Assembly: GCA_026397895.1 (NCBI GenBank)
Contig: JAPLTZ010000369.1
Location: 1 to 11,919, forward strand
Direction: 5' to 3'
From: Verrucomicrobiota bacterium
GTDB lineage: Bacteria; Verrucomicrobiota; Verrucomicrobiia; Limisphaerales; JAFMIX01
Length of the DNA: 11,919 nt
Below, piece after piece: positions 1 through 5,701 of this stretch (position 1 is its first letter; each line of letters opens with the position of its first letter). The position numbers and the translations under genes are program-made. The notes under the pieces are model-generated. The model saw nothing but the letters and a program-made list of their open reading frames with translations, ran no database searches and was not told the origin of the DNA.

Positions 1-9
1 CGTTTTCAT
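1..9 (-). CDS. Possible first three codons of a further minus-strand gene (partial)
   Basis: Read on the minus strand, ATG AAA ACG begins at 9 and runs off the left edge. It is preceded by GAAGGAAAA, a plausible purine-rich ribosome-binding site, which is unusual in this window. It would be the next gene after the small 72-residue protein in the same direction. Only three codons are visible, so this is a suggestion only. Confidence 0.25.
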
Positions 10-57
10 TTTTCCTTCGCCACCTCGCAGGGCGGCGTTAAAGGACGGGCCGCCGGG

Positions 58-276
58 TCAGTTGGCGGCGTGGCGGCTGCGGCGCCATTTGGAACGGTGT
101 TTGACGATCCAGTCGGTCAGCGCCCGCTCAAAGCCGATGTCGCAGCCGGCTTTTTCGGATTCGATCCACTTGTGGCGCATGATTTCCTCGCGTTCGGCCA
201 GAAATTCGCGGTAGAGCGTGGAGTTCTTGAGGAGTTCGTCGCCCGAAATGTTTTTGTGTTCGTCGGACATACGCAT
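58..276 (-). CDS. Small conserved protein with a DUF4032-like 'HKWIESEKAG.DIGFERAL.DW' motif
   Basis: This 72-residue soluble, highly charged protein has no signal peptide or membrane helix. Its core (residues about 24-65) reads LAEREEIMRHKWIESEKAG, then CDIGFERALTDWIVKHRSKWRR. I recognise this as a short conserved bacterial motif like the C-terminal part of DUF4032 proteins (E-I-x-x-H-K/R-W-x-x-S-E...G-x-D-x-G...A). The function is unknown. The start is uncertain: the ATG at 276 and a second ATG at 270 (giving MSDEHKN) are both possible, and neither has a clear ribosome-binding site. The gene follows fmt with a 95-bp gap in the same direction, so it could have its own promoter. The coding call is strengthened by the recognisable motif; the family name is from memory. 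Confidence 0.75.
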   Translation of the reverse strand: MRMSDEHKNISGDELLKNSTLYREFLAEREEIMRHKWIESEKAGCDIGFERALTDWIVKHRSKWRRSRHAAN

Positions 277-371
277 TCGTCTTATCGGCGGAAAATTAGC
301 ACGGTCTTAATCAAGAGCAAAAGGACAGTAACAAAGCTGTTGCCGGTTTGTCACATGAAAAACAGAGGCGT

Positions 372-1242
372 TCAGGGCAGCGTTTGCCCGGGCGAAAGGC
401 TGTGGCCGGCGAGAAATTCCGGTGCGGTCAGCCGCCGCCCGCCTTCGAGCTGCAATACGGAAACGCGCAGGGCGTTCTGGCCGCAGGCGATGACGATGCC
501 GGCCTTGTCGGCGGCAAGAATCTGGCCGGGCGCGCCGGCGGCGGGAACGGGTGAAGGCGCGGATGCGATTCCACAGGACCCGGGCGGGCTGCCGCCAATC
601 GAGCTGGCCGTCGGCTTTCTGGATTTTGGCGCAATGGCTGACGCCGGCGGTGGGTTGGGGGCGCGGGGAAATTTTTCCGGCGACGTGATCGGGGATGGTT
701 TGCAGCAGCAGCTCCGCGCCGAGTTGGGCGAGGCGGTCGTGGAGGGTTTCGGCGTTGTCGTCGGGGCGGATGGGCGTGGTGGCCTGGGTGAGAATCGGGC
801 CGGTGTCGAGGCCGGCGTCCATGAGCATGATGGTGACGCCGGTTTCGGGTTCGTCGTGGAGGATGGCGGATTGGATGGGCGAGGCGCCACGGAACTTGGG
901 CAGGAGGGAGGTGTGGACGTTGAGGCAGCCGTGGCGTGGCAGTTCCAAAATGGCGGTGGGCAGAATCTGGCCGTAGGCGGCGACGACGATGAGGTCGGGC
1001 GCAAGTTCGCGGAGTTGGGCGATGAAATTTTCGTCGCGGGCGCGGGCGGGCTGGAGGACGGGGAGTTTTTCCGCGAGGGCGGTCTGTTTGACGGGCGAGG
1101 GCTGGAGCTGGAGTTTGCGGCCGCCGGGTTTGTCGGGCTGGGTGACGACGGCGGCGAGGGCGTATTCCGGCGACCGCTGCAACGCGAGCAGGCTGGCGCC
1201 GGCGAGTTCCGCCGTGCCCATGAAGACGATTCGCAGCGGCAT
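372..1242 (-). pseudogene. fmt: Methionyl-tRNA formyltransferase, frameshifted with loss of part of the C-terminal domain
   Basis: Fmt transfers a formyl group from 10-formyl-tetrahydrofolate to initiator Met-tRNA in the cytoplasm. Residues 1-231 match the family: PSPVK (48-52), CLNVHTSLLPKFRGASPI (106-123) with catalytic N108 and H110, DAGLDTGPIL (142-151) with D146, and the start of the C-terminal tRNA-binding domain (DGQLDWRQPARVLWNRIRAFT, 211-231). After T231 this frame turns into Arg-rich nonsense and would end at 307. The true C terminus lies in the +1 frame from about 546 to 372: GAPGQILAADKAGIVIACG, then LQLEGGRRLTAPEFLAGH and a TGA at 372-374. Compared with E. coli Fmt (about 315 residues), the stretch between RAF-x-PWP and APG-x-IL is almost absent, so about 22-25 residues are lost with a net frameshift. 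The start lies 7 bp after the nucleotide-kinase stop, so they are co-transcribed. Sequencing or assembly error is a live alternative to a true pseudogene. Confidence 0.85.
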
Positions 1243-1249
1243 CAGGAAA

Positions 1250-1870
1250 TCATTTTTTGGCGGCGCGGCGGCGGGGGGAAAAGTTGGCGCAGCCCTTGGG
1301 GCCGGGGCAGGCGGTCTTTTCGGGCGCGGCCAGACCGGTGAAGTGGTTCAGGATTTCGTTGAGCACTTCGACGGGCGTCTGGGTGGCGTCAATGACGTGA
1401 AGGCATTTGCGGCCGTAGAATTTGAGGAGGGGCTTGGTCTCGCGGTCATAAACCTTGAGGCGGTGGCGGATGACTTCGAGGTTGGCGTCGTCGAGGCGGT
1501 TTTCCTTGAGGGCGCGGCGCTGGAGGCGGTGGACCATTACGTCGAGGGTTTCGCGGAGGATTTTGGCCTGCTTGACGTTGCGGGGGATGCCGTCGAGCAC
1601 GAGGATGTCGGTCTCGGGATGGAAGCGGCCGGCGCGGGTGGCGGTCTCGATGGATTGCCGCCACAGCTCGACGGTGGGTTCGTCGGGGACGAGTTTGCCG
1701 TGCTGGGAATACTCGATGAAGATGCGGCTGATGGGGTTGGTGATGGTGAGGCTGCGGAAGACGTCGCCGCAGGCGCAATGGAAAAAGCCGGGGACGGTGC
1801 CGAGGATTTTGCCTTGCGTGCCTTTGCCGGAGCCGGGCGCGCCGAGGAGGAGGATGGTGCGGTATTTCAT
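1250..1870 (-). CDS. Adenylate kinase family nucleoside monophosphate kinase, short-lid form with an internal gap
   Basis: The family moves phosphate between ATP and NMP (typically AMP). This protein has 206 residues. The P-loop is GAPGSGKGTQ (10-19). NMP-binding features are CGDVFRSL (34-41), GKLVPDEPTVELW (58-70) and LDGIPRNVKQA (92-102) with R97. The lid is short: RALKENRLDDANLEVIRHRL (119-138). About 13 residues expected between IPRNVKQAKILRE and HRLQRR are missing. In E. coli Adk this stretch holds the hydrophobic core strand VDYVLEFDVP; here only TLDVMV is left (residues 108-113, about 1532-1549). The frame is kept. The C-terminal tail is unusual, basic and has two cysteines (ACPGPKGCANFSP, then RRRAAKK). 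No ribosome-binding site precedes the ATG. It sits between a membrane protein 45 bp upstream and fmt 7 bp downstream. The family is certain; activity and AMP specificity are not, hence no gene symbol. Confidence 0.88.
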   Translation of the reverse strand: MKYRTILLLGAPGSGKGTQGKILGTVPGFFHCACGDVFRSLTITNPISRIFIEYSQHGKLVPDEPTVELWRQSIETATRAGRFHPETDILVLDGIPRNVKQAKILRETLDVMVHRLQRRALKENRLDDANLEVIRHRLKVYDRETKPLLKFYGRKCLHVIDATQTPVEVLNEILNHFTGLAAPEKTACPGPKGCANFSPRRRAAKK

Positions 1871-1915
1871 GGGGGTTGGTTGGTTGAGGTTGGGGGACGG
1901 CGGGTTTTTTGAGAA

Positions 1916-2884
1916 TCAGGCGTCCTTGTGTTTGAGGACGACTTCCTGGATTTCGAGGAAGGGCACCATGACCTCGTGGGAGGCGTGCCCGGCCTGCACC
2001 TGAAGGTGCAGTTCGTTGGCGCTGACGCGGGTGATGCGTTGGGCGGTGTAGGTGCCGCGGGCGGATTTGAAAATGAGCTCCATCTCGCGGTCGGCGTCGC
2101 GGCGGACCAGGGTGAAGAAGCCGGGGAACTGGGTCTCGAAGAAGCGGCGGTTGAGGGTGAACTGGCCGCGGGCAAAGGTCCGCGTGGCGGGCAGCGCGGC
2201 GGCCGCCGCTTCCTGCGCGTGCAGCGAAAGCGCGCCGGCGTGGGTTTCTTCCGGGGGCGGTTCGCCGACGTGGTAGGCTTCCTTTTCGTGAACCGGCTCC
2301 TGCACGATTTCGGATTTGTCTTCGACCTGCGTGGGCAGGCAGAGGAAAATCAGCGGGCCGAGGAACGGCAGCACGGCGGAGACGCCGCAGATGAGGCCGG
2401 GCGAGCGGGCGCGGAAAATGGAGACTTCGTAGCCGGCGTAGATGTTCGCGGCGTAGATGAGCAGCAACGCGAGCAGGCTCACGCCGGAGCCGAAGAGGGA
2501 TTTGACCAGCGATTGCGGCGCGGGGCGGGCGAGGCGCTCGTAATCGTTCTTGATGACGATGGCGACTTTCTCGGCGGCTTTCTTTGCCTCGACGGTCGGC
2601 GGCGGCTCGATGAGCGCGGCGACGAACGGGGTGATCTTGGGGTTGGCGGCGGCAAGCTGTTTCAGGTCGGCCTCGGAGAATTTGTCCCATGCGACGCGGT
2701 CGGAGTAGCTGCCGTCGTCCTGGCGGAGGAGCACGCCTTTTTCGTTGGGCGAGACGGGTTCGCCGGCGACGGTCTGGCCGTTGCTCAATTGGAAGGTGAC
2801 CGCCCGCGCGCCGCCCGCCAGCAGGCCGCACACGAGCACACCGATGCAGAGGAGATGGATTTTGCGCACGTGGGATTTTTGCAT
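1916..2884 (-). CDS. Secreted/membrane protein of unknown function with SHD1-like N terminus and two membrane helices
   Basis: I do not recognise a named family for this 322-residue protein. Residues 1-28 look like a signal peptide (KIHLLCIGVLVCGLLAGGARA). Residues 29-81 (VTFQLSNGQTVAGEPVSPNE ... DRVAWDKFSEADLKQLAAANP) resemble the small beta domain (SLA1 homology 1-like) seen in many verrucomicrobial and planctomycete envelope proteins. Two hydrophobic segments follow, about 131-152 (LFGSGVSLLALLLIYAANIYAG) and 163-184 (GLICGVSAVLPFLGPLIFLCLP). After an acidic, Pro/Ala-rich linker (185-235) comes a probable beta-rich domain (236-322) with FETQFPGFFTLVRRDADREM and HEVMVPFLEIQEVVLKHKD. It is the first gene of the minus-strand block leading into the nucleotide kinase and fmt, and is divergent from the Ser/Thr kinase. 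Its job cannot be inferred from those neighbours. Confidence 0.8.
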   Translation of the reverse strand: MQKSHVRKIHLLCIGVLVCGLLAGGARAVTFQLSNGQTVAGEPVSPNEKGVLLRQDDGSYSDRVAWDKFSEADLKQLAAANPKITPFVAALIEPPPTVEAKKAAEKVAIVIKNDYERLARPAPQSLVKSLFGSGVSLLALLLIYAANIYAGYEVSIFRARSPGLICGVSAVLPFLGPLIFLCLPTQVEDKSEIVQEPVHEKEAYHVGEPPPEETHAGALSLHAQEAAAAALPATRTFARGQFTLNRRFFETQFPGFFTLVRRDADREMELIFKSARGTYTAQRITRVSANELHLQVQAGHASHEVMVPFLEIQEVVLKHKDA

Positions 2885-2926
2885 AACAAACCGGGCGGGT
2901 CAAAGAAAGAGAATTCATTTCCGGCG

Positions 2927-2948
2927 CGGATGCGGGGCGGCGCATCCG
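2927..2948. repeat. 8-bp inverted repeat between divergent genes (hairpin or operator candidate)
   Basis: CGGATGCG (2927-2934) and CGCATCCG (2941-2948) are perfect inverted copies separated by GGGCGG. They lie in the 96-bp gap between the divergent membrane-protein gene (start 2884) and the kinase gene (start 2981). It could be an operator, or a hairpin in a kinase leader; chance in GC-rich DNA is also possible. It overlaps an upstream in-frame ATG at 2930, one reason not to use that ATG as the kinase start. Confidence 0.3.
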
Positions 2949-2980
2949 GCGCTTGTCGGGCGGACGCCGTATGCTTGAAG

Positions 2981-3961
2981 ATGGTCGCCTGCACCGGCTG
3001 CGGCACGAAGGTTTTCATCCCCAGCGACCTGCCGCCGCTGGCGACCGCGCCCTGTCCGAAGTGCGGCCATAAATTGATGATGCCGATGCAGCTCCGGCAG
3101 TTCGAGCTGCGCGGCGTCATCGGCTCCGGCGGCATGGGCAATGTTTACCGCGCCTTCGACACGACCTTGCAACGCGAGGTGGCCGTGAAGCTGATGAAGA
3201 AGGAGCTCGCCGAGGATGCCGGGTCGCTGGAAAGTTTTTTCCGCGAAGCCCGCGCCTGCGCCTCGCTCAACCACACCAACATCATTCACATCTACACCTT
3301 CGACGAATGGGAAGGGCTGCGTTACCTCGTGATGGAACTCGCCGACCACGGTAGTCTCGACGGACGCATCGAGAAATTCCAGCGCGTGCCGGAACTCGAC
3401 GTGCTGGACATCGGCATCAAGATTTCCTCCGCGCTCGACATGGCGCTCAAGCACAACCTGCTCCACCGCGACATCAAGCCCGGCAACATTTTGTTCAACG
3501 CCGACAACGAGCCCAAGCTCGTGGACTTCGGGCTGGCGCGCAGCACCGAGGCGGAAACCGGCGTGGACGACGTGGCGTGGGGCACGCCGTATTACGTCGC
3601 GCCCGAAAAGATAAAGCGCGAGCCGGAGACCTTCCTCTCGGACATGTATTCGCTCGGCGGCACGCTCTACCACGCGTTGACCGGCCATGTGCCGTTCGAG
3701 GCGCCGACCATTGACGAAGTGGTCTCCGCCCAAGTCCACACCCCGCTCACGCCGCCCAATCTTGTGCTTCCCGAAATCACCCAGCCCACTAGCGACGCGC
3801 TGGTCAGGGTGATGGCGAAAAATCCCGAGGACCGCTTCCTGAGCTACGACGAATTCCGCTACGCGCTCGAAATGGCGCGCGCCCAACTGCTCATCGCCCA
3901 ATCCACCAACCAGGCTCCGGCCAAGAACATCAAGGGCAAAACCGGCTGGTGGCGGCGGTAG
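2981..3961 (+). CDS. Hanks-type Ser/Thr protein kinase with N-terminal zinc ribbon
   Basis: This 326-residue protein phosphorylates Ser/Thr residues of unknown targets. A zinc ribbon opens it: C4-x2-C7 and C25-x2-C28 (CTGCG ... CPKCGH). The kinase domain has every catalytic motif: glycine loop GSGGMGNVYRA (48-58), VAVK with K70, helix-C glutamate in FFREARA (E89), HRDIKPGNILF (162-172) with D164 and N169, VDFGLAR (181-187) with D182, GTPYYVAPE (201-209), and DMYSLGGTLYHALTGHVPFE (221-240). It ends soon after the domain with a short basic tail (KGKTGWWRR). There is no transmembrane helix and no PASTA or other sensor, so it should be cytoplasmic. ATG 2981 was chosen because it keeps the zinc ribbon complete; TTG 2975 and ATG 2930 are alternatives. 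The frame is open far upstream, but that part is antisense to the membrane-protein gene. TATGCT stands 5 nt before this ATG. Confidence 0.92.
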   Translation: MVACTGCGTKVFIPSDLPPLATAPCPKCGHKLMMPMQLRQFELRGVIGSGGMGNVYRAFDTTLQREVAVKLMKKELAEDAGSLESFFREARACASLNHTNIIHIYTFDEWEGLRYLVMELADHGSLDGRIEKFQRVPELDVLDIGIKISSALDMALKHNLLHRDIKPGNILFNADNEPKLVDFGLARSTEAETGVDDVAWGTPYYVAPEKIKREPETFLSDMYSLGGTLYHALTGHVPFEAPTIDEVVSAQVHTPLTPPNLVLPEITQPTSDALVRVMAKNPEDRFLSYDEFRYALEMARAQLLIAQSTNQAPAKNIKGKTGWWRR

Positions 3962-3970
3962 CCAACAAAA

Positions 3971-3994
3971 AAGGCAGGTCTTGCGACCTGCCTT
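3971..3994 (-). terminator. Intrinsic terminator of the small secreted protein gene
   Basis: AAGGCAGGTC (3971-3980) and GACCTGCCTT (3985-3994) form a perfect 10-bp stem with loop TTGC. On the minus strand the stem is followed by TTTTTTGTTGG, a proper U-tract, 22 nt after the stop of the minus-strand gene at 4016. On the plus strand there is no T-run after the stem, so termination of the convergent kinase transcript would be weaker. The loop-proximal part resembles one arm of the palindrome in ligA. Confidence 0.8.
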
Positions 3995-4015
3995 GGGAAA
4001 CTGTCTGGCGGGGGA

Positions 4016-4429
4016 TTATTCCGCTTTCTTCTCGGCTTTTTCTTTCTTTTCGCCGGCGGGTTTGGCCGGCTTCGCGCCCAACCGGATCGATTTGGCTTCC
4101 AGTTTGCCGGCATTGTCAATGTAGGAAAGCCCGACCGGCTCCCCGACGACGGCGTCATCGAGCTTGGCGGGTTTGCCGTCCTTGGTGATCTTGGTGTCGG
4201 CGGTGACGGCGAAGGTCTTTTCCGCCGTCTTCTGTTTCACCGTGACGCTGTCGGCGGTCTTGGCGCTCAACGTGCCGGCGTAGGGCAGCGCCTTGACTTT
4301 GGCTGTCGCGGAGGCTTCCGCTTTGGCTTTGCCTTCGCCCTTTTCTTTCTTCTCGGCGTTGGCAGAAATGGCGAGGGTCAGGCTCATGGCCAGCAATGCG
4401 GCCACAGATGGTTTGAGGAATGATTTCAT
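4016..4429 (-). CDS. Small secreted Lys/Ala/Glu-rich protein with a central beta domain
   Basis: The protein has 137 residues. Residues 1-25 form a signal peptide (MKSFLKPSVAALLAMSLTLA, then ISANA before EKK), so it should be periplasmic. A low-complexity charged stretch (26-48) is followed by a compact beta-rich region (49-118): YAGTLSAKTADSVTVKQK, FAVTADTKITKDGKPAKLDD and VGEPVGLSYIDNAGKLEAKS. This alternation resembles small OB/DUF5666-like periplasmic domains, but that is only a resemblance. The tail (119-137) is again Lys/Ala/Glu-rich. The gene stands alone: divergent from the dUTPase operon across a 144-bp gap and closed by the hairpin at 3971-3994. No ribosome-binding site is visible; the start is preceded by an A-rich run. 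Function unknown. Confidence 0.82.
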   Translation of the reverse strand: MKSFLKPSVAALLAMSLTLAISANAEKKEKGEGKAKAEASATAKVKALPYAGTLSAKTADSVTVKQKTAEKTFAVTADTKITKDGKPAKLDDAVVGEPVGLSYIDNAGKLEAKSIRLGAKPAKPAGEKKEKAEKKAE

Positions 4430-4538
4430 GATTTTTTTGTTGGTTGTTTGTTTGAAGTGCTGTGAACGGGGGGAGTTCTAGCAAACCGCTGCCGCTGCGG
4501 GCAAGATAAATTGCGCTCCGGCCGTTCCGCCCCATTTC

Positions 4539-4567
4539 TTGCCCCGCCGCCGCTGCTCCTGTATCCT
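4539..4567 (+). promoter_or_regulatory. Candidate promoter of the dUTPase operon
   Basis: TTGCCC (4539-4544) and TATCCT (4562-4567) are separated by exactly 17 bp, each matching the sigma-70 consensus at 4 of 6 positions. The -10 ends 6 nt before the ATG at 4574, so transcription would begin at or next to the start codon, giving a leaderless mRNA. No ribosome-binding site is present, which fits. Confidence 0.45.
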
Positions 4568-4573
4568 CGCGGC

Positions 4574-4954
4574 ATGGAAAAATCCGACCAACTCCGCGAA
4601 CTCTGGCGCATGCAGGATGCCCTCAACAAACGCATCGGCGTGCATACCCACGGCATGACCGAGGAGGAAAAAACCAAGTGGCTGCTCAACTACACCCGCG
4701 CCATGACGCAGGAACTGGCCGAGCTGACCGACAGCGTGCCGTGGAAATGGTGGGCCAAATACCAGAAGTTCGACGAGCAGAACGCCCGCGTCGAGGTCGT
4801 GGACCTGTTTCACTTTCTCATCAGCATGGCGCAAGTGCTCGGCATGAGCGCGGACGACGTCTTCGCCGCCTATATCAAGAAGAACGAGGTCAATTTCAAG
4901 CGGCAGGAGAGCGGCTACCACACCAAGGACGAGCACGACTCGAAGCATATTTGA
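4574..4954 (+). CDS. dUTPase, all-alpha dimeric type (dUTPase_2 / MazG-like fold)
   Basis: This 126-residue enzyme is expected to hydrolyse dUTP to dUMP and pyrophosphate, keeping uracil out of DNA and feeding dTMP synthesis. It belongs to the all-alpha NTP pyrophosphatases, not the trimeric beta dUTPases. The metal-binding acidic motifs are E47-LA-E50 followed by SVPWKWW (54-60), and E74-VV-D77 within RVEVVDLFHFLISMAQ. The C-terminal motif NEVNFKRQESGY (104-115) fits the N-x-x-x-RQ-x-x-GY signature of dimeric dUTPases and separates it from generic MazG. ATG 4574 is chosen because upstream residues in that frame are Pro/Leu-rich and unlike the family. It is first in a three-gene operon with the next start 3 bp after its stop. 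A related MazG-like house-cleaning pyrophosphatase is the alternative. Confidence 0.85.
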   Translation: MEKSDQLRELWRMQDALNKRIGVHTHGMTEEEKTKWLLNYTRAMTQELAELTDSVPWKWWAKYQKFDEQNARVEVVDLFHFLISMAQVLGMSADDVFAAYIKKNEVNFKRQESGYHTKDEHDSKHI

Positions 4955-4957
4955 AAT

Positions 4958-5701
4958 ATGCAACCGAAACCAACGGGCGGCGTTCAAAAGTTTCTGTTTG
5001 TCTTCATGGCGGTGGGAGTTGTGATGCTGGCTTTGGGCATCAAGGACCTGTTCGCCAGGAATTTTCAGAACGGGCTGGGGTTGATGTTTTCTGCGGCGAT
5101 GTTCACATTCATCCCGCTGGTCATCGGCTCGCAGCTTCGTAAGCAGCAGGCGCAGGTCGCAGTGGCGGTGCAAAAGCGGCGAGAAGACCCGACGCCGTGG
5201 TTGCGGCGCGCGGATTGGGCGAAGCGGGAAATCGAGGCAAAGGAAATCGCGCCGCCGTTCGCATTTTTCGTCGCGGCGGGAGTCCTCGTGCTCATCGCGC
5301 TTTGGCAGTTCAAGGGATTCCACATGGCGGGCGGCGACCCGCTGTTCTCCGCGTTGTTCTTCGGGATTCCACTCGTCGTGGCGACCATCATGGCCGCGCT
5401 CGGTGTTCGCGCGGTGGCGCGGCAGAAAAAATTCGGCAAGTCCGTCTTCAAGTTGAACGCTGCGACCGGCGTAATCGGCGGCAAACTCGAAGGCCGCATC
5501 CACGGCGAATCGCAGATTGAACTGTCCGGCGAATTCAAGGTGCGGCTCATCTGCCACCGGCAGACCGGCGGCGGCGAGCACGCAAAGGTGAAAAAACTTT
5601 GGGACGCCAGCCAATCCGTCCGGGTGGCCGGCGGCGCGGGAAGTTTTTTGATTCCGGCGGTTCCGGCGGAAATTATGGCGATCTCGAGAATTCAACCATG
5701 A
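4958..5701 (+). CDS. Four-helix membrane protein of unknown function, possibly truncated at the C terminus
   Basis: The protein has 247 residues. Hydrophobic segments lie at about 11-28 (KFLFVFMAVGVVMLALGI), 38-59, 102-118 (AFFVAAGVLVLIALWQF) and 128-151. A charged loop separates the two pairs (60-98: RKQQAQ ... REDPTPWLRRADWAKREIEA). After helix 4 comes a soluble region: KFGKSVFKLNAATGVIGGKL, GRIHGES and EFKVRLICHRQT. This resembles larger verrucomicrobial membrane proteins in which that beta domain runs on for roughly another hundred residues; that comparison is from memory. Here the frame runs into SFLIPAVPAEIMAISRIQP and stops inside the next start codon (ATGA at 5698-5701), so the C terminus may have been lost. 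It is tightly packed (3-bp gap upstream, 4-bp overlap downstream), so it is translated as part of the dUTPase-hpt operon. Function unknown. Confidence 0.75.
   Translation: MQPKPTGGVQKFLFVFMAVGVVMLALGIKDLFARNFQNGLGLMFSAAMFTFIPLVIGSQLRKQQAQVAVAVQKRREDPTPWLRRADWAKREIEAKEIAPPFAFFVAAGVLVLIALWQFKGFHMAGGDPLFSALFFGIPLVVATIMAALGVRAVARQKKFGKSVFKLNAATGVIGGKLEGRIHGESQIELSGEFKVRLICHRQTGGGEHAKVKKLWDASQSVRVAGGAGSFLIPAVPAEIMAISRIQP

Noticed and set aside
31..54. GGCGGC...GCCGCC hairpin after the 72-residue gene as a terminator
   Set aside because: 6-bp stem with a 12-nt loop and no T-run on either strand; expected by chance in such GC-rich DNA.
70..1341. Long plus-strand open frame opposite fmt (423 codons)
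   Set aside because: Gly/Ala/Asp/Glu-rich composition typical of the antisense of a GC-rich gene; no recognisable motif, and it covers the clear fmt gene.
989..1912. Plus-strand open frame opposite the nucleotide kinase
   Set aside because: Antisense shadow of a gene with P-loop and NMP-binding motifs.
1446..2945. Minus-strand 499-codon frame overlapping the membrane protein and nucleotide kinase
   Set aside because: Arg/Pro-rich out-of-frame translation without domains; it conflicts with two better-supported genes in the same strand.
1928..2980. Upstream extension of the Ser/Thr kinase frame
   Set aside because: The frame is open to 1928, but this part lies antisense to the secreted membrane protein and has shadow composition; the zinc ribbon marks the real N terminus.
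2915..3901. Minus-strand 328-codon frame opposite the kinase
   Set aside because: Antisense shadow of a gene with complete catalytic motifs.
4574..4954. MazG nucleotide pyrophosphohydrolase as the name for this gene
   Set aside because: The N-x-x-x-RQ-x-x-GY ending and WKWW fit dimeric dUTPases better; MazG is kept as the fold-level alternative.
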